From assembly GCA_002898295.1 (NCBI GenBank), contig BEHX01000003.1, positions 44,754-108,753 on the forward strand: DNA of 64,000 nt, read 5' to 3'. The stretch's first letter is position 1. Each line of letters opens with the position of its first letter. The notes beneath the pieces are model-generated. The model did not search any database, was not told the origin of the DNA, and saw only the letters and a list, made by a program, of their open reading frames with translations. The position numbers and the translations under genes were made by a program. Of the stretch, positions 1 to 9,555 are shown one piece after another. Origin of the DNA: a bacterium HR21. Lineage in GTDB: Bacteria > Bacteroidota > Ignavibacteria > Kapaibacteriales > HRBIN21.

Positions 1-982
1 CGAAGACGGGCAAGTAGATCGACTCCTCAGGCTTGTACCAGGTGATGACAATTCGGTACAGGCGCTTCTGCGCCAGCGTAAAGTAAGCGCGCCCGCTGAC
101 CTGCGCCGCCGGGGCATACTCCAGGTAGTAGGCTTGCTGCCCGCCGAGACGGGTCGGGATAGCTTGTGTGGCTCGATAGCGCGGGCGATTCTCCTCGACA
201 ATCTTGCGCAGGTCCTGCTGCTGCGAGGCATCGAAGACATCTACCTGGATGATGCAATCGTTGCGCGCACCGACAAAGCGGACCGAGAAAAGAGAGCTGG
301 GGACGCTGGTCCGTTCTGCCCGGAAGTTCTCCGGCACCTGGATCAGGAAGCCCTGTCCGGCATAGTTCCGGAGGGTCTGCGAGGGAGGCTCGGGCTGTGC
401 CGGGGTGGGAGTCGGTGCCTGCTCCGGGAGAGGCTCCCGCGCAAGCTTCAGCCCCGCAATGACGGAGTCGAATACAGCCCGATAGGCAGGGAAGGTGCCT
501 CCAAAGGCTGCAACCTCCAGCACCGTTGCTACCCGTCCATCTGCTGAGGCGACGTAGAGCTCGCCTTCAGCGTCCCCATCACGGAGAGGGAAACGGTAGT
601 GGAGCTTACGCCCTTGGCTCCCCCCGAGCGTGAGAGACTCCACAGGGCTGTAGACCTCATCGGTAAAGATCTTGCGCTCAGCCAGGATGCTGTCGAGACT
701 CTTGCCCTGCAGAGGGATCACCGTCACCTCAATCTTGGCAGCCGACGGACCCTCCGCCTCCCACCGGAGAAAGCGCTCCAACGCCGCATCGGTAGACAAT
801 GCCAAGAAGCTCTCCCCCGGAACTGCCCGCACGGACCAGTTCTTCGGATACACAAGGGCAAACCCCGTGACCCGGTCTTCGTAGCGCTCCAAGCCCTCAA
901 TCGGAGCAGGTTTCGGGGTCGGTTGACAGGCGCTCAACACAATGCCCACACAGAGGCTACCCCGGACAAACCACCGGCACAT
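1..982 (-). CDS. Lipoprotein with two PsbP-like modules (3' end outside window)
   Basis: The reading frame is open from the ATG at 982 to the left edge, so the C-terminus is missing. The protein begins with a short signal peptide ending in a lipobox (VLSAC, Cys at about residue 19), which predicts an outer-membrane or periplasmic lipoprotein. Two similar segments follow. The first (about residues 30-180) contains 'GFALVYPKNWSV'; the second (about 205-325) contains 'GFLIQVPENFRAE'. A Pro/Glu-rich linker joins them. The pattern 'G-F-x-hydrophobic-x-P-x-N-W/F' is typical of PsbP/DUF1795-like folds. The duplication is visible directly; the family is inferred. No enzymatic residues are recognisable. 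It is the downstream gene of the minus-strand block that includes mutY, with an 85-base gap between them. Confidence 0.72.
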   Translation of the reverse strand, partial: MCRWFVRGSLCVGIVLSACQPTPKPAPIEGLERYEDRVTGFALVYPKNWSVRAVPGESFLALSTDAALERFLRWEAEGPSAAKIEVTVIPLQGKSLDSILAERKIFTDEVYSPVESLTLGGSQGRKLHYRFPLRDGDAEGELYVASADGRVATVLEVAAFGGTFPAYRAVFDSVIAGLKLAREPLPEQAPTPTPAQPEPPSQTLRNYAGQGFLIQVPENFRAERTSVPSSLFSVRFVGARNDCIIQVDVFDASQQQDLRKIVEENRPRYRATQAIPTRLGGQQAYYLEYAPAAQVSGRAYFTLAQKRLYRIVITWYKPEESIYLPVF

Positions 983-1067
983 GAGCTGCTCAGGCACGGT
1001 TGGAACATGAGACAACGGCTGCGAAAATACAGAAAAGACCTGAGGGGATACAATCCCGCCACGTGGT

Positions 1068-1955
1068 CTACTGCGGCAGCATCAGCCATCCTCTCCGGGA
1101 CTGGAGTAAGCCGTCGCGAACAAGCCCAGCAACGAGCTCACGCAACCAGCGCCGCTGTTGTGGGGTGGGCGGCGCCTCGAAGAGCGCAGCCGCTACCTCC
1201 TCCAGCGTGATCCTGCCAACCGTTGCGACCAGCCGCAGGAGACGTCCCCGCCAGAGCCGACGTGGCACACCCTGGAAGTGTGGTTCCCCGCGTGTCCCGG
1301 AGGATAGCTCCTGAACTTCCCTGCCAGCAGACCGACACCAGGAGCGCAGTGGGCATTGCCCGCAGAGTGGACGACGCTTCCGACAGTAGAGGGCACCTAG
1401 GTCCATGAGTGCCTCGTGCCACTGCACGGAAGCACCTGGAGGAATCAGCTCTCGTGCCCGTTGCAGGAGCACCCGAGGCGGGAGTGTTTCTGCCAACAGC
1501 CGTTGGAGCGCCCGGGCAATGTTGGTATCAACCACAGGCACATCCTGCCGTCCGAAGGCGAAGGTTGCCACGGCTGCGGCGGTGTACCTTCCAATGCCGG
1601 GAAGCCTCGTCAGCAGCCCAGGGTCGGAGGGAATCACCCCACCGTAGTCTTCCACAATCCGGCGAGCACACTCCCAGAGCAGGCGTGCTCGGCGATTGTA
1701 CCCCAGCCCCTGCCACCAGCGAATGACCTCTGCCAGCGGAGCAGCCGCTAAGGCTTGCACCGTGGGAAAGCGCTCCAGAAAGCGCGGCAGCAGGCGCTCG
1801 ACTCGCGCCACCTGGGTCTGCTGCAGCATCACCTCGCGGACCAGCACCTGGTATGGGTCCCCAGGAGTCCGACGCCACAGCAACGGGCGCCCCCGCTCTG
1901 CGTACCACTGCAGGAGCGCCTCATGGAGCTGCGTTCTGGAATCGCTGGGCTTCAT
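1068..1955 (-). CDS. mutY: A/G-specific adenine glycosylase, short form
   Basis: Base-excision repair glycosylase predicted to remove adenine mispaired with 8-oxoguanine or guanine. The catalytic Glu lies in EVMLQQTQV (about residue 41). A helix-hairpin-helix LPGIGRYTAAA (about 118-128) precedes the conserved Asp143 in VVDTNIARAL. The 4Fe-4S ligands are Cys191-x6-Cys198-x2-Cys201-x5-Cys207. At 295 residues it is shorter than E. coli-type MutY (about 350). After the cluster there is only an Arg-rich helical segment (from WRGRLL) instead of an obvious NUDIX-like 8-oxoG-recognition domain, resembling the short actinobacterial form. It follows the sigma-54 activator gene by 8 bases and is probably cotranscribed with it. 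MutY is more likely than Nth because of the MLQQTQV signature. Confidence 0.9.
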   Translation of the reverse strand: MKPSDSRTQLHEALLQWYAERGRPLLWRRTPGDPYQVLVREVMLQQTQVARVERLLPRFLERFPTVQALAAAPLAEVIRWWQGLGYNRRARLLWECARRIVEDYGGVIPSDPGLLTRLPGIGRYTAAAVATFAFGRQDVPVVDTNIARALQRLLAETLPPRVLLQRARELIPPGASVQWHEALMDLGALYCRKRRPLCGQCPLRSWCRSAGREVQELSSGTRGEPHFQGVPRRLWRGRLLRLVATVGRITLEEVAAALFEAPPTPQQRRWLRELVAGLVRDGLLQSRRGWLMLPQ

Positions 1956-1963
1956 CCGGTGCC

Positions 1964-3208
1964 CTAGAGGATGTCTCCCAAGCCGTACTGTGCCAGCTTC
2001 CGGTACAAGGTGCGCTCGCTAATTCCCAGCGCACGGGCTGCCAGACGCCGGTTCCCGCCGAAGCGCTTGAGAGCGGCGATAATCAAGCGGCGCTCGATGT
2101 CATCGAGCCGGAAATCCGCTTCGTCCCGGAGCCGGATGCCCTCTTCTGCTTCCTTGGGCTGCTCTACGCGGTGTTCCAACGTGGCAAGCTGCTCCCGCAG
2201 CGCTTCAATGCTGGGCAGGAGGAACTGTAATGCCCGCCGCAATTCTGCCAACTCGCTCCGCATGTCGAGCAGCACGCGGTAAAGCAGCGTCGTGTCGAAG
2301 GCTGCCGGCAGAGCCGGCTCATTGCGAGCGCGTCCTACCGCGACAATTGCTCGCTCCACCGGGACGGCTTCACCCGACTCACCTGGGGCGGCGCGCTGCA
2401 GGTAGCGCTGAACCATCTCCGCCGTGATGTAAGCCCCACGCTCGAGCGTGAGGAGGGTCTCAACAACGTTGCGCAGCTCCCGGACATTGCCTGGCCACGG
2501 GTATCGCTGTAGCAGTTCCAGTGCCTCCGGGGCAATTCCCTCGAACGTGATTCCCAGACGTTCGCAGATTCGGGCAGCGAAGTACTCCACCAGCACGGGG
2601 ATGTCCTCCGGGCGCTCTCGCAGCGGCGGCAGGTGAATCCTGACCGCGTTGAGCCGGTAGTAGAGGTCCTGCCGGAAGGTGCCTTCGCGCACGGCGCGCT
2701 CCAAATCCCGGTTCGTCGCCGCGATGAGCCGGACATCGACCCGGCGAATCTCCGAGGAACCCAGCGGAGAGAATTCCCCGCTTTCCAGGACGCGCAGCAC
2801 CTTTGCCTGCGTGCTCAGCGGCATCTCCCCGATTTCGTCCAGGAAGAGCGTGCCCTGATGAGCAACCTCGAAGAAGCCCTGCCGATCGCTGGTAGCACCG
2901 GTGAAGGCACCCCGCACATGCCCGAAGAGCTCCGACTCAAGGAGCGTCTCCGGAATAGCCGCACAGTTGAGACTGACAAAGGGATGACGCCGCCGGGGGC
3001 TCAAACCGTGAATGGCACGGGCAAAAAGCTCCTTCCCCGTCCCTGTCTCCCCAGTGATGAGAACGGTCAACTCCGTTGGTGCCACCTGCAGCAGAAGGCG
3101 CATCGCCTGCCGTAATGCCTCTGATTGCCCTACAATGCCGTAGCGCCACTGCAGGAGCTGAAACTGCGCCTCTTCCTCCGTCCTTACTGGCTGTGCCGAC
3201 GACGCCAT
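1964..3208 (-). CDS. Sigma-54-dependent transcriptional activator without receiver domain
   Basis: AAA+ enhancer-binding activator of sigma-54 RNA polymerase. Walker A is GETGTGKE (about residues 53-60), the sigma-54 contact loop is GAFTGA (about 100-105), and Walker B is LFLDEIGE. An arginine-finger region follows in 'LYYRLNAVRIHLPPLRER'. The C-terminus is a Fis-type helix-turn-helix (GNRRLAARALGISERTLYRKL). Only about 25 residues precede the ATPase, so no phospho-receiver, GAF or PAS sensor is attached; control may come from a partner protein or from expression level. I chose the ATG at 3208, with GGGAAG just upstream; a GTG at 3217 is possible. Both starts overlap the 3' end of the rhodanese gene, suggesting translational coupling. 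The target promoters are unknown. Confidence 0.9.
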   Translation of the reverse strand: MASSAQPVRTEEEAQFQLLQWRYGIVGQSEALRQAMRLLLQVAPTELTVLITGETGTGKELFARAIHGLSPRRRHPFVSLNCAAIPETLLESELFGHVRGAFTGATSDRQGFFEVAHQGTLFLDEIGEMPLSTQAKVLRVLESGEFSPLGSSEIRRVDVRLIAATNRDLERAVREGTFRQDLYYRLNAVRIHLPPLRERPEDIPVLVEYFAARICERLGITFEGIAPEALELLQRYPWPGNVRELRNVVETLLTLERGAYITAEMVQRYLQRAAPGESGEAVPVERAIVAVGRARNEPALPAAFDTTLLYRVLLDMRSELAELRRALQFLLPSIEALREQLATLEHRVEQPKEAEEGIRLRDEADFRLDDIERRLIIAALKRFGGNRRLAARALGISERTLYRKLAQYGLGDIL

Positions 3209-3825
3209 TCTTCCCACCCGCCCTCGTAGATGTAGAGCCGTTGGAATCCTAAGTTCCGGAGTTGCTCTGCCAGGTAGTGACTCAGCTCACACTGTCCGCC
3301 ATCGCAGTAGATGAGAATTGGCTTCGTCCGCGACAGGGCAATCAGTTCGGGAATATGGGCAGCGAAGTCGTAGGCGAAGATGTTCCGTGCTCCTGGGATA
3401 TGCCCGGCAGCGTAGTCCTCGGGGCGTCGGGCATCGATGAGCAGCAGCTCGGGATGCTCCAGGAGCTGCAAGACCTGCTCGTAGCGCACTGCTCGAATGG
3501 GGGATTCCTGTGGAGATGGGTGGTGTGGTGCGGCTTCCGCCGGGGTTCTCTGCTGCGCTGCCGGCGCCGATAAGACATGCCGGCGCTCCGCTGGGGCGCG
3601 TTCCTGGACCGGTGCATTCCCCGGAGCCGGTATAGCCTCCGCCGGCGCAGCCGGTTGCGCCGATCCTTGCCCGAGCTCCCGCAACAGCACCGAGTCGTCA
3701 ACGACCGGCAGACGCTGATGGTGCCGGATGAGGGGAAGCCCATTCGGGTTGAACACATTGTACGCCAACCCAACAATGGTGGCAAGCCCAACAATTGCGG
3801 CAGCTTCCCGTATGAGGGCTCTCAT
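3184..3825 (-). CDS. Membrane-anchored rhodanese-domain protein
   Basis: An N-terminal hydrophobic segment (about residues 8-25) should anchor the protein in the inner membrane. A low-complexity Ala/Pro/Gln linker (about 50-105) follows, then a single rhodanese domain (about 110-213). The domain carries LLIDARRPEDYAAGHIPGA and the active-site loop YCDGGQCELS, whose first Cys is the expected sulfur carrier. The loop has a second Cys, giving CDGGQC, so redox chemistry is also possible. The partner is unknown. The ATG at 3825 is preceded by GGGAGAG. The gene overlaps the sigma-54 activator, so the two may work together, although no known pathway pairs them. Confidence 0.83.
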   Translation of the reverse strand: MRALIREAAAIVGLATIVGLAYNVFNPNGLPLIRHHQRLPVVDDSVLLRELGQGSAQPAAPAEAIPAPGNAPVQERAPAERRHVLSAPAAQQRTPAEAAPHHPSPQESPIRAVRYEQVLQLLEHPELLLIDARRPEDYAAGHIPGARNIFAYDFAAHIPELIALSRTKPILIYCDGGQCELSHYLAEQLRNLGFQRLYIYEGGWEEWRRRHSQ

Positions 3826-3881
3826 GAGGCTCTCCCTTCTCTGTTCTCAGGCTGCAGTGACGTATGAGGCACGCTTTCCCG

Positions 3882-4421
3882 CTACCGACCTCCGAGCAGA
3901 GCGTACCGGAGCTGGTCGAGCACCTCGTCCGGGGTCTGGCAGAGGGAGACAAGCTGCCGCGCTGGTGCCAGTTCGGGCAGCACCTCTACCAGCCGCCCGA
4001 ATACCTCACTCCAGGGATGCCCTAAACAGAAGACAGGACGGCTCGGCAGGAGAGAGCGCTCGCGAAGCGCCAGTACGGCAAAGAGCTCCAGCAGGGTTCC
4101 CGTTCCCCCGGGAAGGAGCACATAGGCATCCCCGAGCTGCAGGAGCCGGTGCAATCGCTCCAGGTACGTAGGGACCGAGAGGAGCTCAGCGACGTATGGA
4201 TTGACCTGCCGCTGCCGGAGTTCGGGCGTCACAACCCCGATGCGACGCACTGCATACAGCGCAGCGCCGCGCAGAACCGCCTCCATCACACCACCGTAGC
4301 CCCCGGTGGCAACTCCGAATCCTGCCGCACCGAGGAGCTCCCCGAGCCGCATCGCCTCTTGGTACAGCGGGCTTCCCGGCTCCGCGCGAGCACTCCCAAA
4401 GACTGTTACCACAAAGCTCAT
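3882..4421 (-). CDS. LOG-family protein (cytokinin riboside 5'-monophosphate phosphoribohydrolase-like)
   Basis: A Rossmann-fold protein of 179 residues from the LOG/TIGR00730 family, historically mis-annotated as lysine decarboxylase. The nucleotide-binding motif PGGTGTLLE is present, as are the N-terminal 'VTVFGSAR' strand and the '[15 protein letters not shown]' glycine loop. Family members cleave the N-glycosidic bond of nucleoside monophosphates, releasing ribose 5-phosphate. The physiological substrate in bacteria is often just AMP or a modified nucleotide. The start codon overlaps the stop of the upstream patatin gene by four bases (ATGA), so the two are translationally coupled. Function beyond the family level cannot be read from the sequence. 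Confidence 0.85.
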   Translation of the reverse strand: MSFVVTVFGSARAEPGSPLYQEAMRLGELLGAAGFGVATGGYGGVMEAVLRGAALYAVRRIGVVTPELRQRQVNPYVAELLSVPTYLERLHRLLQLGDAYVLLPGGTGTLLELFAVLALRERSLLPSRPVFCLGHPWSEVFGRLVEVLPELAPARQLVSLCQTPDEVLDQLRYALLGGR

Positions 4422-7063
4422 GGGAGGAAGCTCCCTACACTGAAGGCAACCACCGGCGGTCCCCAGCGCACGAACGGAGCCGTCTGGGCAATCCGGAAAG
4501 CAACACCCACAGCAACTGCCGCCACCCCAAGCGGCGTCTCCAGCACGAATCCGCCCCCAAGGCTCTGCCGCAGCTCACCCAGGCAAATCCGTTCGGGCAC
4601 TTCCCATACCCCGCCTAGATCGGAACGCACAAAGAGCCGCGTCATCAGCCCAAGCAGCGGGAAGGTGGGCAGAGAATACGCCATCGAGGCGCATACCAAC
4701 TGGCGTCCCCGTTGCTCTTCTTCCCGCATCCCGAGAAAACTCTGCATCCCCCCCAAGGCGAAGAACTCCGCCCTCGGGAGCGTCGCGTCGGCAGCCCCGA
4801 ATCGCAGACGCCACCACACACTGTGCCCCCTCCCCAAGGGAAGAGCGCGTTCGTAGAGGAACTCTGCCCGTGTAAACCCCCCGACGCCAGCAAGGCGTAC
4901 AAGCGCCCCTTCCAGAGCCAGCCGGAGAAATTGCCCGCGCTGTGGGAACTCTGCCCGGTCACGGCTATCATGGAGAAAGTGCATCCCGAAGAGGGCTACC
5001 GTTGTCAAGGGTGGCACGGTTTCCACAACCTCCCGCTGCCGCTCTACACGGAGCCAGCCCTCCAGGATATCCACCGGCTGGAACGGGAAGCTGACCGAAG
5101 CGCGAACGCCATACCGCTGCTGCCGCGCGTCTGCCAGCTGCTGGAGCGTCCAGCCCGCTTGCGTCGGGAGCTCACGGAAGCGGCGGATGAGCCGATTCTC
5201 CGCATAGAAGCAGAGGCGAGCCGTTGCCCAAACCTCGGGGAACGCCCGTTGCAGTGCCAGCTGCCCCAATACGAGTACATCCCGGGGTCCTGCCCCGCCG
5301 GAGAGCCGCAGCTCCAGCTGCCGGGAAATCCCCGTGCGGTGCAGTGCCTCAAGCCACAGGCGCGTGTAGTGTTCGTTATCCACTCGGATGCCAATCCGCA
5401 GCTGCTGCGGGGGTTGACACTCAGCAAAGAGCTGCAGATGGATTTGCCCGTCCGTCTTTCCCATCCGGAGCTCAAGGGCACGGAACAGCCCGGAGCGCTG
5501 TAATTCCTGCCAGCGATGCCAGAAAGAGGTCTCGATCGGTCCTCTCATCCCAATGCCGAGCAGCTCCTGGAGTTCTCGGCAGCGTCCCGTGTCCAGCCCT
5601 GTACAGGTGATGCGTCCGACCGTATCGAGTTGCAGCCAGAGCTGGAGGCAGGAGTCTGCCTCCTGCCAGCCGAGGAAGCTGGTAGGTCCCAGCCCAAATG
5701 CGGAGAGCCACCGACGCAGAACCCAGCTCAGGTGCTGCTGCTCTCGCGGACTGGCCACAACGGCTCCTTGCTCCATGCTGGAGCGCTCGGTAAGGAGCGT
5801 GGCGAGCGCTTCCGGAATGCCCCAGAGTTCCAGCCGTGCGTAGCGCCGGTAAGGTTCGGCTCGGCACAGGAGTGTCACCCCGGCACCGTTTGGGACCGCT
5901 GCCAGATGCAGACGGCGGTAGCGACCGTTTGCCCCGGAGCGCAGAAGCTCTGGCAGCACACGCTCCAACGGCATGCCCTGAAGGTGCTTCAGCTGCTGTT
6001 CGTCCTCCGGCATCCAGCCCACAGTCTGGAGCTCCACAACTGGCGATGCAGAGCCTGCGACACGCTGCCCGAAGTGCTCAGCAGCCAGCGAATCCCAAAT
6101 ACGGGCAAGGCATGCCTGAAGCTGCGGGAGCGCCCGCCGGGCTGCCTCTCGACCAGCAGCGATGAGGCGCTCCAGATGGTGGAATTCAAACGTCCCATGC
6201 TGTCCAAGCTCAGGCTCAATGAGCACATCAGCAGCGGCACGGTCGAGCTCGACAAAACGGTGCATCACCAGCGAAATACTCTGGTCGGCAACAGCCCAAG
6301 GTGTTGTCAATTCTCCAGCACTGCGCAGCGGAGCCGTCGTATTGACTGCCACCAGGACGGCGCCCGGAAACTCCCGCCGTGCAATCCGAACCGGAAGATT
6401 AGCCTCGAGCCCTCCATCAACCAGCAGCAACGAATCCCAGCGCACCGGCGTATAGCGCAGCGGGAACACCGCGCTTGCCCGGAGTGCCAGTCCGAGATCC
6501 CCGGAGCGCAGCACCACTGTCCGCCCCTGCACCAGATCTGTTGCCACTGCCCGAAAACGACAGCGCAGCCGGTCGAAATCGCTGCTCACACATGGCGCCC
6601 GCCAGACGAGCTCCTGGAGAAAATCCGCCATACGCCCCCCGGAGGAGAGTGCCAGAGGCAGCACCGGGCGGAAATTCTCAAAGGACAGCGTGAGGAGACT
6701 GCGGTCTTGCTCCTGACGCTGGTCGACGAAGAGGTCCGCTCGCTCAGCATGCCCTAGCGCCAGCAGTTCCTCCCAGTCGGTGCGCCTGACCAACTCTTCG
6801 AGCTCGTGCGGGGTATAGCCGGCAGCGTAAAGCCCACCCAGAATCGCCCCAATGCTGGTTCCCACCACTGCATCAGGGGCATATCCTGCCTCTTCCAGCA
6901 CCTGCAGTACCCCGATCTGTGCGATGCCCCGCGCCCCGCCACCGCTGAGGACAAGCACCAGCGCCGGGCGCAGCCGCCAAGGTTCTTCCAGACTCCACTG
7001 CTGTCCTGCCGCAGCGCTGCTTCCCAGCAGAACCCCGATACACCACCAGCACCAGCTACGCAT
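4418..7063 (-). CDS. Patatin-like phospholipase fused to an Omp85-type outer-membrane barrel
   Basis: An 881-residue exported protein. From the ATG at 7063 there is a signal peptide ([14 protein letters not shown]..). A patatin lipase domain follows (about residues 33-330) with oxyanion loop GGGARG (41-46), nucleophile GTSIG (Ser70) and catalytic Asp216 in [10 protein letters not shown]. The middle region (about 360-600) is POTRA-like. The C-terminal third has the alternating strands and 'FPQRG.FLRL' features of a surface-antigen/BamA-TamA barrel. Such fusions are known, as in type Vd autotransporters like PlpD, so the lipase may be displayed or secreted through its own barrel. Reading further upstream adds a non-homologous leader, so the start at the signal peptide is preferred; it overlaps the SDR gene by 8 bases. 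Confidence 0.9.
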   Translation of the reverse strand: MRSWCWWCIGVLLGSSAAAGQQWSLEEPWRLRPALVLVLSGGGARGIAQIGVLQVLEEAGYAPDAVVGTSIGAILGGLYAAGYTPHELEELVRRTDWEELLALGHAERADLFVDQRQEQDRSLLTLSFENFRPVLPLALSSGGRMADFLQELVWRAPCVSSDFDRLRCRFRAVATDLVQGRTVVLRSGDLGLALRASAVFPLRYTPVRWDSLLLVDGGLEANLPVRIARREFPGAVLVAVNTTAPLRSAGELTTPWAVADQSISLVMHRFVELDRAAADVLIEPELGQHGTFEFHHLERLIAAGREAARRALPQLQACLARIWDSLAAEHFGQRVAGSASPVVELQTVGWMPEDEQQLKHLQGMPLERVLPELLRSGANGRYRRLHLAAVPNGAGVTLLCRAEPYRRYARLELWGIPEALATLLTERSSMEQGAVVASPREQQHLSWVLRRWLSAFGLGPTSFLGWQEADSCLQLWLQLDTVGRITCTGLDTGRCRELQELLGIGMRGPIETSFWHRWQELQRSGLFRALELRMGKTDGQIHLQLFAECQPPQQLRIGIRVDNEHYTRLWLEALHRTGISRQLELRLSGGAGPRDVLVLGQLALQRAFPEVWATARLCFYAENRLIRRFRELPTQAGWTLQQLADARQQRYGVRASVSFPFQPVDILEGWLRVERQREVVETVPPLTTVALFGMHFLHDSRDRAEFPQRGQFLRLALEGALVRLAGVGGFTRAEFLYERALPLGRGHSVWWRLRFGAADATLPRAEFFALGGMQSFLGMREEEQRGRQLVCASMAYSLPTFPLLGLMTRLFVRSDLGGVWEVPERICLGELRQSLGGGFVLETPLGVAAVAVGVAFRIAQTAPFVRWGPPVVAFSVGSFLP

Positions 7064-7958
7064 GCTGCCGCCACTGGCTGTAGACCCGCTGCACCCCCAG
7101 GTAGAAGGGCAACATCTGCTCTTCGAAAGCACGCCGGTCCTGCGCCACCAGCACCGCCAACTCCTGGGTGCCGGGATGGGTAAAGACATCACCACGGGGT
7201 GGTCGGCGCACCACATCCACGAGCTGCTCGGCAACCTGCTCAGCGGTGAGAATCGTCGGCAGCGGGGCTAGAGGAAGCCCCAATTCGTGCGCCACCTGCT
7301 TGGAATGGCGAACTCCTTCCTGGAAGAGCGCTCCGAGAGGTCCTCCCTCAGTCACCATCCCCCACTCGGTGTCTACGGCTGCCGGACAGACCACCGTGGC
7401 TTCCACTCCCGTCCCGAGAAGTTCAGTGCGGAGTGCGGCTACGAATCCCACCGCGGCGTGTTTCGCCGCCACATAGGCGCTATTGTACGGATAGCCCCAC
7501 TTGCCCGCCACACTTGCGATGACGAGGATGTGCCCCCGTCCCTGCGCCTTCATCACCGGTAGAGCCGGTGCTGTCACGTACCAGAGGGCAAATGCATTGA
7601 CAGCAAAGATGCGCCAGAGTTGCTCTGGGGTGGTCTCCTCAACCGCTGCACAGTTACCCCGCCCAGCGTTATTGATGAGCACATCGAGCCGACCGAACTG
7701 CTCCACCGCGCGCCGCACCAATGTCTGAGCCTGCTCCGGGACAGTCACATCCGTTGGCACTGCCAGCACCTCTGCCCCGACTTGACGGCACTCAGCTGCA
7801 ACCGCCTCCAGACGCTCACGACGCCGTGCCGCTAGCACCAGCCGCACCTTCTCACGAGCAAATCGACGGGCGGTTGCCGCCCCAATCCCAGAGGAAGCCC
7901 CCGTGATGAGCACCACAGTCTCTGGCGTCAGCTCCATCGCACCCTCGTTCGATGCCAC
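7056..7958 (-). CDS. Short-chain dehydrogenase/reductase
   Basis: A classical SDR of about 300 residues. The NAD(P)-binding motif is TGASSGIG near the N-terminus, NNAG follows, and the catalytic pair is YVAAK (Tyr-x3-Lys) with an upstream Ser in '[10 protein letters not shown]'. The Arg residues after the first beta-alpha unit ([10 protein letters not shown]) suggest NADP(H). The substrate is unknown. Two starts are plausible: ATG at 7958 with AGGA six bases upstream, and ATG at 7937 with GAGGG just upstream. The gene lies between acylphosphatase and the patatin fusion in one minus-strand run. Confidence 0.88.
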   Translation of the reverse strand: MASNEGAMELTPETVVLITGASSGIGAATARRFAREKVRLVLAARRRERLEAVAAECRQVGAEVLAVPTDVTVPEQAQTLVRRAVEQFGRLDVLINNAGRGNCAAVEETTPEQLWRIFAVNAFALWYVTAPALPVMKAQGRGHILVIASVAGKWGYPYNSAYVAAKHAAVGFVAALRTELLGTGVEATVVCPAAVDTEWGMVTEGGPLGALFQEGVRHSKQVAHELGLPLAPLPTILTAEQVAEQLVDVVRRPPRGDVFTHPGTQELAVLVAQDRRAFEEQMLPFYLGVQRVYSQWRQHA

Positions 7959-7967
7959 ATCCTGTCG

Positions 7968-8246
7968 CTATCCCGTTCGGCGAACGTCAAAGTCTGCAAA
8001 CTCCCCTGTCGGCGTCTCCCACTGCACTTCCACAGCCTGCACCCGCGCCGGCGGCGGACCCAGACGCACGAGCTCCAAGAGACGCTCCACCACTGCCGGT
8101 TCGCCTTCCACAACCACCTCCACGCTCCCATCGGGACAGTTCCGCACATATCCCTTGACCCCAAGCTGCCGGGCATGGTGGAGCACAAACCAGCGGAACC
8201 CCACTCCTTGCACTCTCCCGCGAACGCGTACCCGCGCTCGAACCAT
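7968..8246 (-). CDS. acyP: Acylphosphatase
   Basis: A 92-residue enzyme that hydrolyses acyl phosphates such as 1,3-bisphosphoglycerate and carbamoyl phosphate. The phosphate-binding signature GRVQGVGFR (about residues 10-18) supplies the active-site Arg, and [17 protein letters not shown] (about 32-48) supplies the catalytic Asn. The start is the ATG at 8246; longer readings of this frame are not conserved-looking. It heads the minus-strand run to the patatin fusion and is divergent from sbcD. Confidence 0.93.
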   Translation of the reverse strand: MVRARVRVRGRVQGVGFRWFVLHHARQLGVKGYVRNCPDGSVEVVVEGEPAVVERLLELVRLGPPPARVQAVEVQWETPTGEFADFDVRRTG

Positions 8247-8311
8247 GCCGTCTCCTGCCTTGTCGGGACGGAGCGAAATTGCAAAGAAGCACGAACCCAG
8301 AGTCCCGGCTG

Positions 8312-8319
8312 TAATTTTG
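8312..8319 (+). promoter_or_regulatory. Bacteroidota-type -7 element for sbcD
   Basis: TAATTTTG matches the Bacteroidota -7 consensus TAnnTTTG and lies 21 bases before the sbcD start. A GGAGG ribosome-binding site falls between them. No convincing -33 TTG at normal spacing is visible. Confidence 0.6.
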
Positions 8320-8340
8320 CCCCGGCGGTGGAGGTACTCC

Positions 8341-9555
8341 ATGGTGCGTCTTCTCCATACGGCAGATTGGCACCTGGGCAAACGTCTCGGGCGCTTCGAG
8401 CGCCTCGCCGAACAACAGCATGCCCTGGAATCGCTCCTGCAGCACGCCGACACCGAGCATGTCGATGCCATTCTGGTCGCCGGCGATGTCTTCGATAGCG
8501 CCAATCCGAGTACCGAAGCACTCAAGCTCTTCCACACTGCGCTCTGCGAGCTGTCCCGGGGCGGAGAGCGCCCCGTTATTGTGATTGCCGGCAATCACGA
8601 CTCGCCCGAGCGCCTGGAAGCTGCCGCTACCTGGGGATACGCTCTCGGCATCCTGCTACTGGGTTTCCCCGACACCGCGCTGCCACCGGCTGGGACACCC
8701 CTGGGAAAAGCTGTGATCCGCTCCAGTGTGCCCGGGATGCTGGAGCTGGAGCATCCCCGATGGGCACATCCACTGCGCCTGCTCCCGCTCCCATATGTCT
8801 CTGCCTATCGGCTCTCCCACGACCTTCCCGTTCCCCTGCCCGAGTGGCTCCGTCGGCGCTGGGAGGCTGCTCTCCAGCACCGCCGCACGGCTGCCCCAAC
8901 CTTGGTGATAGCGCATCTCTACTGCCAGGCACCAGACGGCACAGCACCGGAAGAAGGCGAAGACGAGAAACCCGTTGCCCTCGGCGGACTGGACCCATTG
9001 CCGACGCAGATTTTCCCCGAAACTGTCCACTACGTTGCACTCGGACACATCCACCGCCCGATGACACTCCAGGCAGAACATCCTCCCGTGGTCTATGCGG
9101 GGAGCCTCCTACCGTACACCTTCACGGACACCATGCCGGAGAAATCCGCTGTCCTGCTGGAGCTCTCTCCCCAGGGGGTGCTCAGCTCTACCCGCCTCCC
9201 ACTCCGGGGCAGTCTTCCCCTCCGGCGCCTCTGCTGCCAGAGTGTGGAGGGAGCCCTCCAGGCGCTTGCCCGCTATCCCGAGGCATATGTCCAGCTGGAG
9301 CTCTCCTGTGACCATGCCCTAGCGGTTGAAGACCTCCAACGGCTCCATCAGGCTCACCGCTACCTTGTGGAACTCCGCCTCGTCCCACGCGTTCCCCTGC
9401 CCTCCGCCTCCCAGGCAAATTCCCTCGATCCGCTGCGGATGGACATCGAAGAGCTCTTCCTTACCTTCTTCCGTACCCGCACCGGAGTAGACCCAGACCC
9501 GGCTCTGCGCCAACTCTTCCGCGAGGTTCTCCGTGAACACCACTCCGAGACATGA
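8341..9555 (+). CDS. sbcD: Exonuclease SbcCD, nuclease subunit D
   Basis: A 404-residue Mre11-type metallophosphoesterase that forms the nuclease of the SbcCD complex, which cleaves DNA hairpins and protein-blocked ends. Dinuclear metal motifs are in order: DWHLG (Asp9/His11), GDVFD (about 48-52), GNHDSPE (84-90), and GHIHRP with a preceding His in 'IAHLYC'. The C-terminal part is the capping/SbcC-binding region. The ATG at 8341 has GGAGG seven bases upstream; longer readings extend into the opposite-strand acylphosphatase gene and are rejected. The stop overlaps the sbcC start by four bases (ATGA). Confidence 0.96.
   Translation: MVRLLHTADWHLGKRLGRFERLAEQQHALESLLQHADTEHVDAILVAGDVFDSANPSTEALKLFHTALCELSRGGERPVIVIAGNHDSPERLEAAATWGYALGILLLGFPDTALPPAGTPLGKAVIRSSVPGMLELEHPRWAHPLRLLPLPYVSAYRLSHDLPVPLPEWLRRRWEAALQHRRTAAPTLVIAHLYCQAPDGTAPEEGEDEKPVALGGLDPLPTQIFPETVHYVALGHIHRPMTLQAEHPPVVYAGSLLPYTFTDTMPEKSAVLLELSPQGVLSSTRLPLRGSLPLRRLCCQSVEGALQALARYPEAYVQLELSCDHALAVEDLQRLHQAHRYLVELRLVPRVPLPSASQANSLDPLRMDIEELFLTFFRTRTGVDPDPALRQLFREVLREHHSET

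Noticed and set aside
5516..6757. Plus-strand open frame of 413 codons opposite the patatin gene
   Set aside because: The opposite strand holds a patatin domain with full catalytic motifs; this frame has no recognisable domain and is a shadow.
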